Positions 17,823 through 27,368 of a stretch of DNA of 64,000 bases are shown one piece after another (the stretch's first letter is position 1; each line of letters starts with the position of its first letter). A program made the position numbers and the translations under genes. Under the pieces are notes generated by a model that made no database searches, was not told where the DNA came from, and worked only from the letters and a program-made list of their open reading frames with translations. Source of the stretch: Verrucomicrobiales bacterium (GTDB lineage: Bacteria; Verrucomicrobiota; Verrucomicrobiia; Verrucomicrobiales; V1-33); assembly GCA_018003315.1 (NCBI GenBank), contig JAGNEJ010000003.1, forward strand, positions 62,001-126,000, read 5' to 3'.

Positions 17823-20798
17823 ATGAACAAAAATCCCACTGCTTCATCCGCATCTTCAAATCCCGCTCCCGGTGCCCAGATGCCCGCGCGCTCAGCCTTT
17901 TGCCGCAGCCTCCTGGTGCAGGGCGTGATTCTGGCCATGCCCGCCTTCGCACTGGCGGCTCCGCCTGCCAATGACCATTTCGCCAGTCGCCAGGTGCTCG
18001 CCAGTGCGGCCAGCGTCAATGTCAACGGCACCACGGGCGAAGCCACCCAGGAGCCGCTGGAACCCATCTATCGTTCGGAAGGAGCCAGTGTCTGGTATGA
18101 ATGGACCGCCCCTTCCACCGGAGGATTCAAGCTGGAAGCGACCGCAGCCGTCGGAGACGACCCGCCGCTGGTGGGCGTCCTGCAGGGAACGTCCCTGGAC
18201 ACGCTCGAACTGCTGGCCCCGGACGGGGTGCTCTCATTGGCTTATTTCTCCGCCACCTCTGGACAGAAATACTATTTCCATGTCGCCGCCGGAAACTACC
18301 TGACTGCTGGTCCGTTCAACCTGAAGCTTTCCGCTTCCGCAGCCCCCGCGGTTCCGGCAAATGATTCGTTCAGCGCGGCCACGGTCATCTCCGGAGCCCT
18401 TCCGCGCAGCGTCAACGGTTCCCTGGCGGCCGCTACGATGGAATCCCGCGAACCGCGCCCGGACATTGGGGATGAATCAAGTGTGCAGCGTTCCGTCTGG
18501 TATTCCTGGACGCCCAGCACTGCCGGATGGACGGCCGTTCAGGTGGATGGCCTCCAGAGCGTGAACATCTATACCGGTTCCAGCGTGACCGCCCTCGCGG
18601 AAATCGCGAGAGCAGACTATTGGGGGGAATCGCGCTTCCAGGCCGCAGCAGGAACCACCTATCGCATTCAGGTTCAGACCACCTGGTCGGACGGAGCGGT
18701 TCCATTCACCCTGACCGTCATGCGTCCGACCGACCCGCAGCCTGTCGGGGACAACTTCGCCTCGGCCATTTCCCTCGGAAATTCGAACAGCATCACCCGT
18801 GCCGATTCGACCGCCGGTGCAAGGGTCGAAACCGGGGAGAAGCTTCCACAGGATGTCCGATCCACGGTTTGGTATACTTGGACGGCTCCGGCCACGGGGG
18901 TCTATGCGGTCGAGGTCACTTCCCCGGATTTTTATCCGGTGGCGCATCTGTATTCCGGCGCGACGCTCCCTTCCCTAAGCCTGTTGGCCGGATCGAGGTA
19001 TCAGGACGAGACCGACAGCGATCTCCTAGTGTTCAAGGCCACGGCTGGACAAGTCTGCCGGTTTCAGATAGGCGATCCTGGAGAATGGGGCGACTGGGAT
19101 TTCGATTTTGCACTCCGCGTGGCGACTGCGACCGACGTTGCCCACCACACGTTGATGACAAGTTTTTCCGCCACTCCTGCCACGGTGAATCTAACCTCTG
19201 CAGGTGGCAGTTTTTCGGCGGAGGCGAAAACCTCGACGGATGCCGCTCCCTCGCTGTATCTCGTGGCGTTCTCGGTGCCACCCTGGCGGCAGCAGGGATC
19301 TGGGTCACCGTCGCGCGACCTGTGGGACACATCTGCGGACCTGGCCTATGTCGATGAACTGATAACCGGCAACCTGACGGAATATCGACATGCCGAAACC
19401 GTGGAACTCCCCGGCTCTCTGCCCGCAGGGGACTACGGCGTTTATTTTTACGGGGGTTCAGGCGCAGCCAATTTCGGTCCTTATTCAGGGAATCCCCTGG
19501 CTCCGGTCTATCCCGGCAGTTGGAGCCATGCGGTCCCTGGGGGAGGCAGGATCACTGTCACCAATTCCAATGTGGACGCACTGCCGGTGCTGACGCAGTT
19601 CACGGTAAGTCCGACATCGGTCGATGTGACATCCGCCGCCCGGACACTGAATCTTTCCGCCCAAGCCACGGATGACCATGGGGTGGCGGATGGCGGAGTC
19701 AACGTAGCCGTTCATGATTCAACCTCACGTATGGGCGGATTCATGAATATGGGTAGCAGCGGCATCTCTCACCTGCAGCGCACAGTCGGCAGTGCTACCA
19801 ACGGCACTTATACCGGCACTTTTCAAGTTCCCCGCTACAGCCGCCCGGGAACCTATTTCATGACTCCCACCGTTGAGGATGAACGGGATGGCATGTTTCG
19901 TGGGTTTGGCCGGGATTACGGGTATTTTAATCCCCTCGGGAGTGCGCTTCCAGCCGGAGCCACCGCCAGCATCACCGTGGTGAACAACGGCCCGGTGGAC
20001 ATCATGATACCGCAGTGGTTGACCACGGATTTTGAACCGCAAACCGTGGATGTCCGCGCCGGTCCCCAGGCGGTGCAAATGCGGGTGCGCATCCGTGACG
20101 GACTGAGCGGTTTCCAGTGGGCGTTTGCTGATCTGACATCCGCGAGTTCTGAATATCTTGGGTCTGTCGGCTTGGGGGAGGCGGCTGGGCCGGAGGCGGA
20201 GGCGCCCATTTCGGGGGACAGAAATGATGGCATCTGGCAGACGGTGCTGGTGGTGGACCGGACCAGCAGTTCCGGGCCGTGCACGTTGTCCGGACAACTC
20301 GCTGACAATGCGGGAAATTATGGAGGCTTAAATGATGGCGGCCTCGGACCCATTGGACCGCAGAATGAAATCCTCAATGTCATCGGCGGCGGTCCGGCCA
20401 ACCCGGCGGAAACAGCGTGGTCGCAGACGGAACTGGGCGGGTTTCCCTGGGTTGTGGACACGGCATTAAACCGCGATGCGGATCACGACGGGCTTCCGAA
20501 CGTGGTGGAGTTCCATCTGGGCACCGATCCCGAGGATGCAACCAATGCGGCAAATCCGGCAGCCTTGCCCGTGGTGGCGGCAGCGGGAACCGTGCTGCGC
20601 ATGGAATTTGGCCAGTCGGCAGCCAATCAGGCACTGGGTGACGGAGCGGTGACACAATTGGTGGGACAATCCTCGCCCAACCTGAACGCATGGACCACCA
20701 TCATCCCTGCGCCCATCGGCGGCGGCCGTTATCGGGTGGAGGCACCGGCAGTGGCTGGAAAAATTTATCTACGACTGGCTGTGGTGCCCAAGCCCTGA
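17823..20798 (+). CDS. Large secreted protein with three N-terminal PPC-like domains and a calcium-loop C-terminus
   Basis: 991 residues. A long signal sequence is cleaved near ALAA|PPANDHF. Three tandem ~110-residue beta-sandwich repeats each start with an N-D-x-F motif (PANDHFASRQVL, PANDSFSAATVIS, GDNFASAISLG) and contain SVWYEWTAP / SVWYSWTPS / TVWYTWTAP, the pattern of pre-peptidase C-terminal-like domains. A middle beta-rich region with Ig-like character follows (about 440-810). The C-terminus carries NRDADHDGLPNVVEFHLGTD and a tail ending YLRLAVVPKP, like the two repeat proteins at 3275 and 8970. GGAG precedes the ATG closely. No catalytic motif was found; an extracellular binding or structural role is likely. 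Confidence 0.75.
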   Translation: MNKNPTASSASSNPAPGAQMPARSAFCRSLLVQGVILAMPAFALAAPPANDHFASRQVLASAASVNVNGTTGEATQEPLEPIYRSEGASVWYEWTAPSTGGFKLEATAAVGDDPPLVGVLQGTSLDTLELLAPDGVLSLAYFSATSGQKYYFHVAAGNYLTAGPFNLKLSASAAPAVPANDSFSAATVISGALPRSVNGSLAAATMESREPRPDIGDESSVQRSVWYSWTPSTAGWTAVQVDGLQSVNIYTGSSVTALAEIARADYWGESRFQAAAGTTYRIQVQTTWSDGAVPFTLTVMRPTDPQPVGDNFASAISLGNSNSITRADSTAGARVETGEKLPQDVRSTVWYTWTAPATGVYAVEVTSPDFYPVAHLYSGATLPSLSLLAGSRYQDETDSDLLVFKATAGQVCRFQIGDPGEWGDWDFDFALRVATATDVAHHTLMTSFSATPATVNLTSAGGSFSAEAKTSTDAAPSLYLVAFSVPPWRQQGSGSPSRDLWDTSADLAYVDELITGNLTEYRHAETVELPGSLPAGDYGVYFYGGSGAANFGPYSGNPLAPVYPGSWSHAVPGGGRITVTNSNVDALPVLTQFTVSPTSVDVTSAARTLNLSAQATDDHGVADGGVNVAVHDSTSRMGGFMNMGSSGISHLQRTVGSATNGTYTGTFQVPRYSRPGTYFMTPTVEDERDGMFRGFGRDYGYFNPLGSALPAGATASITVVNNGPVDIMIPQWLTTDFEPQTVDVRAGPQAVQMRVRIRDGLSGFQWAFADLTSASSEYLGSVGLGEAAGPEAEAPISGDRNDGIWQTVLVVDRTSSSGPCTLSGQLADNAGNYGGLNDGGLGPIGPQNEILNVIGGGPANPAETAWSQTELGGFPWVVDTALNRDADHDGLPNVVEFHLGTDPEDATNAANPAALPVVAAAGTVLRMEFGQSAANQALGDGAVTQLVGQSSPNLNAWTTIIPAPIGGGRYRVEAPAVAGKIYLRLAVVPKP

Positions 20799-20826
20799 CG
20801 GCGGCTTCCGGCTTGTGACCTCCGGA

Positions 20827-22434
20827 ATGGACGCTGCCGCGGTTGTTTCCCGGCGATGGACCGGATGGTGCTTCCTGGCTGCGGGCATCGCCGTGTTCCT
20901 GCTGTTCTGGCCGTCCCGGAATTTCAAGGCCATTACCTATGATGACCCGCAGTTCATCTTCGGCGAGCCGCGGGTGGCGAGTGGTCTTTCCCTCGAAAAT
21001 GCCCGGTGGGCGCTGACCAGCCGGGCGGAGCGGAACTGGATCCCCCTGGCCCGCTGGTCGCATCAACTGGATGCGTCACTTTTCGGTGCCAATGCAGGAC
21101 CGCCGCATTTGGTTTCCGCCGCGCTTCATGCCATCAATTGCGTGTTGCTCGCCCTGCTGCTCCACCGGCTGACAGGAAATTCCTGCGTGGCGCTGTTGGC
21201 CGCCCTGGCTTGGGCGGTGCATCCATTGCAGGTTGAAGCGGTGGCTTGGCTCAGCAATCGCAAGCACTTGCTTGCGGCCAGCGGTGCCTTCGCCGCGAGT
21301 CTTTGCTGGTGGCGGCTGCGCCCGGGATTGCCGCCGCGCTGGGCCGGTGCGGCGGTTTTTCTGGCGCTGAGTCTCATGGCTCGCCCCACCGCGGTCCTGC
21401 TTCCACTGGTCTGGTGGTGGGGTGACCGCTGCCTCCGGCGTGCGCTAGACAAACCCTGGCGGCGGTTCCTGCTTCCCGTGCTGCTCGGTGTCGTCGGCAT
21501 TCTGGTGACGCTCTGGGCGCAGTCGCAGCCAGATTCCCCGTTCGGAACAAAGCCGCCGCTGCGAGCGGGCATCTGGCTTGCACCCGCCGGTGCGGCGCAT
21601 CTGGTGTCGCTTTTCCTCTGGCCATCCGCCCTGGCTTTTCACTATCCAATGCCGAAGGCTGTTCCATGGGATTTGGTGGCTGTCGGCGCCGCAATGCTGG
21701 TCGCCGCGGTGGTTTTCGTTTGGCGGTGGAAATACTCCCGACCCCTCGTTAGTCTGGGGTTGGTCTGGATGCTGGCGCTGTGGCTTCCAGCCAGCGGACT
21801 GATTCCAGCTGGAGACTTGCTGACGGCGGACCGTTTTGCCAATCTGCCACTGGCGGGTGCGGTGCTCCTTTTCGGAACGCTGGCTTGCCGTCTGCCGCCC
21901 GCCGCTGGACGAATCAGCATGGTGGCGGCAGTGCTGGGGATCCTGACATGGACGGTGCTGGCGCGGCGGCAGTTGCTGCTCTGGCGGGATGCGCCCACCC
22001 TGTACGCGAGCGCCATTTCCAGGCAGCCCCAGGACCCGCTGCCCCGCCTGCAACTGGGTCTGTGGCATGCAGGCCGCGGTGAAGTGGAAATGGCTGGTCC
22101 ATTCTTTCGTGAGGCGGTGGCGGCGGACCCGGAGAGTCTGCTGGCCCAGTATAACCTCGCGGTGTTCGCCTTGCGGACCATGCATCCAGAGGAGGTGCTG
22201 GCACACGCCGGCGTTCTGGTGCGCGAGCGCCCGGACTTTGCCGAAGGACACTGGCTGGTTTCTCAGGCGCACTATCAAATGGCTGATCTGCCAAAGGCCC
22301 TCGCCGCAGCCCGCAGGGTGCTGGAACTTAACCCCGCCGACCTGGCGGCACAGGCCCGCGTGGCGGAACTGACGGCGACACGGCCGCGTCCGGCGAAATC
22401 GCGGCGTCCCCGCGGACGGGAACGCTTGCCGTGA
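20827..22434 (+). CDS. Multi-pass membrane protein with C-terminal TPRs (TMTC/GT-C-like)
   Basis: 535 residues. Roughly nine to ten hydrophobic segments cover residues 10-380, followed by about three TPR units (PLPRLQLGLWHAGRGEVEMA, LLAQYNLAVFALRTMHPEEV, AEGHWLVSQAHYQMADLPKA). The first loop carries YDDPQFIFGEPRV, NWIPLARWSHQLDASLFG and WAVHPLQVEAVAWLSNRKHL. These match bacterial TPR membrane proteins related to eukaryotic TMTC O-mannosyltransferases, whose loop DD motif suggests lipid-linked sugar transfer. Activity is unproven. The ATG at 20827 is used; GTG 20815 is in frame. It starts 28 bp after the upstream secreted-protein gene. Confidence 0.7.
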   Translation: MDAAAVVSRRWTGWCFLAAGIAVFLLFWPSRNFKAITYDDPQFIFGEPRVASGLSLENARWALTSRAERNWIPLARWSHQLDASLFGANAGPPHLVSAALHAINCVLLALLLHRLTGNSCVALLAALAWAVHPLQVEAVAWLSNRKHLLAASGAFAASLCWWRLRPGLPPRWAGAAVFLALSLMARPTAVLLPLVWWWGDRCLRRALDKPWRRFLLPVLLGVVGILVTLWAQSQPDSPFGTKPPLRAGIWLAPAGAAHLVSLFLWPSALAFHYPMPKAVPWDLVAVGAAMLVAAVVFVWRWKYSRPLVSLGLVWMLALWLPASGLIPAGDLLTADRFANLPLAGAVLLFGTLACRLPPAAGRISMVAAVLGILTWTVLARRQLLLWRDAPTLYASAISRQPQDPLPRLQLGLWHAGRGEVEMAGPFFREAVAADPESLLAQYNLAVFALRTMHPEEVLAHAGVLVRERPDFAEGHWLVSQAHYQMADLPKALAAARRVLELNPADLAAQARVAELTATRPRPAKSRRPRGRERLP

Positions 22435-22468
22435 CCGGATTTCCCTCTACGCTGTCCGCGATTCCCCC

Positions 22469-24382
22469 ATGAAATTTTCCTCTCTCCATGCCGTGGTGCT
22501 GGCGGCACTGGCCGCCGTTGGCTGGTTTGCCGGCCGGGCCATGCGGCCCCCCGCGGTCGTGCTGCCGGGCACTCCGCCAGAGGAAGCGGTCCGGCCCGTT
22601 CCGCCGGTCCTGACAAATTCTGCGGATGCACCGTCGAACAACGCCGCCCTGGCGGCGCGGTGGAATTTTGCCCTGAAAGCCGCGGGAGCCGAGGCACCGG
22701 AACTGCGCATGCTGCTGGAGGAACTCGCCGCGGTGACCGACGTGGCGGAGCGCCAGCAGCGCGAACAGCTTCTCGCCCTGCGCTGGGGTGAACTGCGGCC
22801 TGTGGAGGACATGGAAAAATTCATCGCCGCAGACAATCCGTTCATGATGACGCTGTTCGACGGATGGCTGGAGCGGGACCCCGCCGGAGCCACCCATTGG
22901 ATTTTGACGACAAACCATCCGGAATTCAAACCGGCCGGACTGGGGGCCGATGCCATGCTGATGACCGCGGCAAAAGCCTCGCCGGACCGTTTTCTGGACG
23001 AAATGCTGAAGCGGACAACCTTTGCATCCAAGGACATTCCCCCGGTGAACAAGGCCTTTGATTTGATGACCCGCATCGATCCGCAGCACGCCGTGGCACG
23101 GCTGGACCAGCTTCAGGAGCGGGCGCTGCGCATTGGTGCCATCGAGGCCATCGCCCGCCAGTGGGCGAATAACAATTATCAGGAAGCGGCCGCCTGGGCG
23201 CGCCATCTGGAAAATCCGAAGGAACGGGCCACCGCCCTGCAGGCTGCGGTGGGGACACTGGCAAGAACGGATCCCCGCAAAGCCATGACGGAACTCAACG
23301 GCGTGGATCCCGGCCAGCATCCGGAGGGTGCCGTTCCCCATCCACAGATCGCCGCCTCGCTGGCGCAGACGGATGCAAAGGCCGCAGCCGACTGGGTGAA
23401 GTCTCTGGATCCCGCACGTTTCAACCAGGAGGAACTGCTTGCGGAACAGGTGCTGCCAGCCTTGGAAGCGGCGACTCCCGCTGCGCTGGTGGAGTTGTTC
23501 AAAGGGGTGGTCGTGGAAGGACGGCAGCATGATTTTTCCGAGACGGTGAATGTGCCGCCAGGCATGGTGCGATCCCTGCTGCGCTGGCAGCCGCAAAATG
23601 CCGGGGCGGCCCTGGATGAGGTGCGCGGCCTGCCGTCCAGCGAGGCTAGGGACTGCATGGCCAATTATCTGGCCTGGCGCTGCGCCCAGCAGGATCCCGC
23701 AGCGGCGCTGGCCCGCGCACAGGGCGCAGATGGCTGGGAGCGCGAGAGACTGGCGGCGCATGCCGCGGCGGCATTTGCGAACTCCGGCGAGGTGGAAAAA
23801 CTTTCTGCGGCCATCGCGTTGAACAGCGATCCAACCGATGCGGGACTGGCGGCGCGCACTCAGGCCGTCACCCTGGCAAAAAACCATCCGGAACTGGGTG
23901 CGGAATTTCTCTCCCGCCTGCCGGAGGTGCACCGCGCCGCTGCTGCAGCGCAGTTTGCCCAGGATCTGGTGCAGCGCGATCCGCAGGCCGCTCTGGCCCT
24001 GGCAGGCGGCTTGCCGCAGGAGGTTCAGGCGGACTACCAAGCGATCGTCGCCAGCCGGTGGGCGGTGTTGAATCCTGTCGCGGCGCAGCACTGGGCTGCC
24101 GGGGTGCCCGCCGGACCGCAGCACGATGCCGCCGCAGCGGGGCTTGCTTCCGGTCTGATGAAAAAAGACCCCGCTTCTGCCTTTCGCTGGGCGGGGGTGA
24201 TTTCTGATCCTGAACGCAAGGTGAACCATTTGCGCTCCATTTTTAACGAATGGCGTTTCCAGGATTCAGTGGGAGCCTTCGCCGCCGCCCGGCGTCTCGG
24301 CCTTAGTGCGGAGCAGTTGCAGACGGTGCTCACGCCTCCGCCGGACGAAAATCCCAACCCCGAGGCCCGGCCGCTCCAGTAA
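22469..24382 (+). CDS. Membrane-anchored alpha-helical repeat protein
   Basis: 637 residues. An N-terminal uncleaved anchor or signal (MKFSSLHAVVLAALAAVGWFAG) is followed by a long all-helical region of degenerate ~40-60-residue repeats marked by W-x(3)-DP-x-A(A/G) and A-x-A-R-x-W-A units: LERDPAGATHWILT, IARQWANNNYQEAAAWARHL, LAQTDAKAAADWVKSL, WRCAQQDPAAALARAQ. This is the layout of HEAT/TPR-like scaffold proteins common in Verrucomicrobiota. No enzyme motif is seen. It is separated from the next gene, a paralogue of similar design, by one base, so the two are co-transcribed. Confidence 0.6.
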   Translation: MKFSSLHAVVLAALAAVGWFAGRAMRPPAVVLPGTPPEEAVRPVPPVLTNSADAPSNNAALAARWNFALKAAGAEAPELRMLLEELAAVTDVAERQQREQLLALRWGELRPVEDMEKFIAADNPFMMTLFDGWLERDPAGATHWILTTNHPEFKPAGLGADAMLMTAAKASPDRFLDEMLKRTTFASKDIPPVNKAFDLMTRIDPQHAVARLDQLQERALRIGAIEAIARQWANNNYQEAAAWARHLENPKERATALQAAVGTLARTDPRKAMTELNGVDPGQHPEGAVPHPQIAASLAQTDAKAAADWVKSLDPARFNQEELLAEQVLPALEAATPAALVELFKGVVVEGRQHDFSETVNVPPGMVRSLLRWQPQNAGAALDEVRGLPSSEARDCMANYLAWRCAQQDPAAALARAQGADGWERERLAAHAAAAFANSGEVEKLSAAIALNSDPTDAGLAARTQAVTLAKNHPELGAEFLSRLPEVHRAAAAAQFAQDLVQRDPQAALALAGGLPQEVQADYQAIVASRWAVLNPVAAQHWAAGVPAGPQHDAAAAGLASGLMKKDPASAFRWAGVISDPERKVNHLRSIFNEWRFQDSVGAFAAARRLGLSAEQLQTVLTPPPDENPNPEARPLQ

Positions 24383-24383
24383 C

Positions 24384-26090
24384 ATGAGGAAGCATCCGCA
24401 AGTGCAGAAGCCCAAACGGACCGCCACGGCAAAGCCGGTGGCTGATGCCAGGCAGGGGGAAAACGATGCCCGGTCCGCAGCTTCGGTTTCGCCATGGCGC
24501 CGGGTTGCCCTGGTCGGCGTGCTGGCCGCGGCGGCCGCCTGGTGTGCAGGTCGGTATTGGAGCGGTGAACGCCCGCCGGTGGCCGCTGCTGCGGTGTCGG
24601 CTGCCTCCAGCAAAACCGCTGCGCGGCCAAGGTCGGAAATCCTGTCCGTTGCGGAGGAACTGCGGCGGATGCCGGAGAGCATTGGCCGGAGGCAGCGCGT
24701 CCTGACCTTGGTTGACCGGCTGACACCGGCGGATTTTCCGCAGGCCTTGGCCGCGCTGGAGGGGGACGATTCTGGAACCCTGGCGCTGGCCGGGCGTTGG
24801 GCGGAAGAGGATCCCGCGGGCTTCTTCCAGCACATCAAATCCATGCCGGACAGCACGCTCAGGACCTTTCCGCTCACCCGCACCCTGTTTGCCGCCTGGG
24901 CGCAAAAAGACCCCGCCGCCGCCTTGGCCGCGGCCAAGGCGAATCATTTTCGCCCCGCTTTTTCCAATGCCGCAATCCTGACAATCGAGGCGGTGATGAT
25001 GCAGGATCTGGACAAGGGCGTCGCCATGCTCAAAGAGTTTCCGGTGCTGCCCAATGCGCACACATTCCCCGAAGCACTCTGGAAACTGGATCCAGCCTCG
25101 CTGGTGCGTGCGGTCGTCGGCCACGGAATCGTTCCCGACAAAAATCTTTCCATTGCGCTGCGCGGACCGGTCACTGCCTGGGCGCAAAAGGAGCCGAAAG
25201 CAGTGCGTCAGTGGATGGAAGCGCTGCCGGTGGAAACCCTGCGCGGAGTGCTGGCCGGCGCCATGGATGGCCTGGCGGCCGATGATCCCGCCGCCGCTGC
25301 AGCACTGGTGCTGAAGCTGCCTTCCGCGGCCGACCGGGAGGCTGCCAGCGTGAATCTGGTCCGCTCCTGGGTGCTCCGGGACGCAGGCGCAGCCTATCAA
25401 TTTGCCGCTTCCCAGCTGGGTGCCAATCGGCGTTACGCCATGGAGAACATGGCCATGTCGCTGATTGGTCAGGGACCGCAGGCGGTTGCGGCCGCCAGCG
25501 CCGTGCTGCCGGAAGGGGCGGTGCGCACCGAAGCCCTCACCGCCATTGCCTGGCGCTGGCTGGACGAGGACCCGGACAGCGCCGCACGCTGGATTGCCCA
25601 GCTTCCCGCAGGCCAGAGCCGGGCTGACGCCGTGACTGCGGTCGCCTCCCGCTGGGCGGAAAGCAGCCCGGAGACCGGACGCCAGTATCTGCTGGCAAAT
25701 GCCGCCGATGCGGCAACGGACGAGGCCTTCCGCCTGTTCACCGCACGCCACGCACCCTATCATCCGGAGGAATGCCTGCAGTTCGTGCTGCAGATGCCGG
25801 CTGAGCGCCAGGAGGAAGGAACACGCATTGCCTTCAACGCACTGGCGATGGACTACCAGCTCGACGAGGCGGCCGCCCTGCTGCAAAAACTTCCCGCCGC
25901 ACTGCAGGTGGAAGCGGTGCGCAGCGTGGTCATGCCCAGTGCGAGCGGCTTCACCCAGGTGGAAGCCGTTTCCCAGTGGGCGGCGAAACTGCCTCCCGGT
26001 CCGCTGCGCGACACCGCCCGGGACCTGTTTCAAAACACGCCTGGCATGGAGCCGGAAAACCGCGCCAAGGCCCTGGACGCCCTCAAGTAA
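24384..26090 (+). CDS. Membrane-anchored alpha-helical repeat protein (paralogue of the preceding gene)
   Basis: 568 residues: a basic cytoplasmic N-terminus (about 1-40), one transmembrane segment (RVALVGVLAAAAAWCAGRYW) and a periplasmic all-helical repeat domain with the same W-A-x-x-DP-A-A-A signature as its upstream neighbour (RWAEEDPAGFFQHIKSMP, AWAQKDPAAALAAAK, WRWLDEDPDSAARWIAQLP). The ATG at 24384 follows the preceding stop after one base. A scaffold or protein-binding role is inferred; no catalytic motif is visible. Confidence 0.6.
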   Translation: MRKHPQVQKPKRTATAKPVADARQGENDARSAASVSPWRRVALVGVLAAAAAWCAGRYWSGERPPVAAAAVSAASSKTAARPRSEILSVAEELRRMPESIGRRQRVLTLVDRLTPADFPQALAALEGDDSGTLALAGRWAEEDPAGFFQHIKSMPDSTLRTFPLTRTLFAAWAQKDPAAALAAAKANHFRPAFSNAAILTIEAVMMQDLDKGVAMLKEFPVLPNAHTFPEALWKLDPASLVRAVVGHGIVPDKNLSIALRGPVTAWAQKEPKAVRQWMEALPVETLRGVLAGAMDGLAADDPAAAAALVLKLPSAADREAASVNLVRSWVLRDAGAAYQFAASQLGANRRYAMENMAMSLIGQGPQAVAAASAVLPEGAVRTEALTAIAWRWLDEDPDSAARWIAQLPAGQSRADAVTAVASRWAESSPETGRQYLLANAADAATDEAFRLFTARHAPYHPEECLQFVLQMPAERQEEGTRIAFNALAMDYQLDEAAALLQKLPAALQVEAVRSVVMPSASGFTQVEAVSQWAAKLPPGPLRDTARDLFQNTPGMEPENRAKALDALK

Positions 26091-26121
26091 AGAACCTCGC
26101 GGCGGCCATCCGGACCATTTC

Positions 26122-27222
26122 ATGAATTCCTTGCCCTATCCTCTGCCCACGCCGCGCCAGTCAGCCTTTCGGATGCCGGCGGAATGGGAGCCGCACCACG
26201 CCACCTGCATGACCTGGCCGGCGCGGGAGGACACTTCCTTCCCCGGAGCGGGGCACCACGATGCCGTGCTGCCGGTCTTCGTGGAAATGATCCGGGCTCT
26301 GGTGCAGTCGGAATTCGTTCTGCTCAACGGCTGCCAAGGCGAGGACTTGGATTATGTCAGGCAGGCCCTGAGTCAGCCAGAAATTTCGCGGGTCTGCGTC
26401 ACGGGAATTCCCGCCGTTTATCCCTGGTGCCGGGACCATGGACCGACCTTTCTCGTCAGTCAGGACGGGGCACATCTGGGGGCCGTGAACTGGGACTACA
26501 ATGCCTGGGGCGGCAAATATCCGGAAATTTTGCCGAAGGATTTCCAGATCAACCGGCGCATGGCCGCACTGCTGGGGGCCCGCTCGTTTCTGCCGGGGGT
26601 GGTCATGGAGGGGGGATCCATTGAGGTGAATGGTGCCGGAGCGGTGCTCACCACCACCCAGTGCCTCCTGAACTCCAACCGGAATCCGCACCTCCGGCGG
26701 GAACAAATCGAGGAGGTTCTGCGCGAGTTTCTGGATGTGTCCACCGTGCTCTGGCTGGAGGAGGGAATCGTGGGGGATGATACCGACGGGCACATCGACG
26801 ACATTACCCGGTTTGTGAATGCGGACACGGTGCTCACCGTCGTGGAGCCGGACACCACCGATGCCAACCACGAACCGCTGCGCCGCAATTTGGAGTTGTT
26901 GAAGAAAATGAAGACCGCTTCCGGCAGTCGCCTGAACATTTTGGAACTGCCCATGCCCGCACCGGTGGTCATCGAGGACTGCCGCCTTCCGGCCAGTTAT
27001 GCCAATTTTTACATCGCCAACGGCATCATCCTGCAGCCGGTGTTCGGTGACCAACACGACGACAAGGCGGTGGAAACGGTCGGAAAGTGTTTCCCTGGCA
27101 GGCAGATGGTCCCGATCAACTGCCGGGAACTGGTCTGGGGTCTCGGAACTTTCCACTGTCTCACCCAGCAGCTTCCCGAATGGCGGCACCGCGAATGGCT
27201 GATGCCTGCGGTCGGAAAATGA
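26122..27222 (+). CDS. aguA: Agmatine deiminase (peptidyl-arginine deiminase family)
   Basis: Hydrolyses agmatine to N-carbamoylputrescine and ammonia. 366 residues, typical for the family. Conserved blocks are present: MPAEWEPHHATCMTWP, YPWCRDHGPTF, NWDYNAWGGKYP, GGSIEVNGAG, DDTDGHIDDITRFV (Asp/His of the active site) and GLGTFHCLTQQ near the end, with the nucleophilic Cys. The ATG at 26122 gives the normal N-terminus. It closes a co-directional run 31 bp after the second repeat protein. Together with the arginine decarboxylase at 55186 it could supply putrescine. Confidence 0.92.
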   Translation: MNSLPYPLPTPRQSAFRMPAEWEPHHATCMTWPAREDTSFPGAGHHDAVLPVFVEMIRALVQSEFVLLNGCQGEDLDYVRQALSQPEISRVCVTGIPAVYPWCRDHGPTFLVSQDGAHLGAVNWDYNAWGGKYPEILPKDFQINRRMAALLGARSFLPGVVMEGGSIEVNGAGAVLTTTQCLLNSNRNPHLRREQIEEVLREFLDVSTVLWLEEGIVGDDTDGHIDDITRFVNADTVLTVVEPDTTDANHEPLRRNLELLKKMKTASGSRLNILELPMPAPVVIEDCRLPASYANFYIANGIILQPVFGDQHDDKAVETVGKCFPGRQMVPINCRELVWGLGTFHCLTQQLPEWRHREWLMPAVGK

Positions 27223-27368
27223 TCCGGGATCGCAAGCCGCTTTGCTTGTGGCAAATGGTCCGGCGACAAACGGATACCTGAAAACGCGTAGGCGGAAAAT
27301 TTGACTTGGAGCAACGGAGCGGAAACGGGTTACGATCCACTGCACTATTTGCAAACTTCAAAATACTC

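Noticed and set aside
24330-26123. 597-codon minus-strand open frame opposite the second repeat protein
   Set aside because: Composition is shadow-like (many His/Arg/Gln/Gly), it has no recognisable domain, and the sense strand has an ordered repeat pattern and membrane anchor.
27301-27336. TTGACT ... TACGAT as a promoter for the TIM-barrel gene
   Set aside because: The spacing between the two hexamers is 24 bp, too long for a sigma-70-type promoter.
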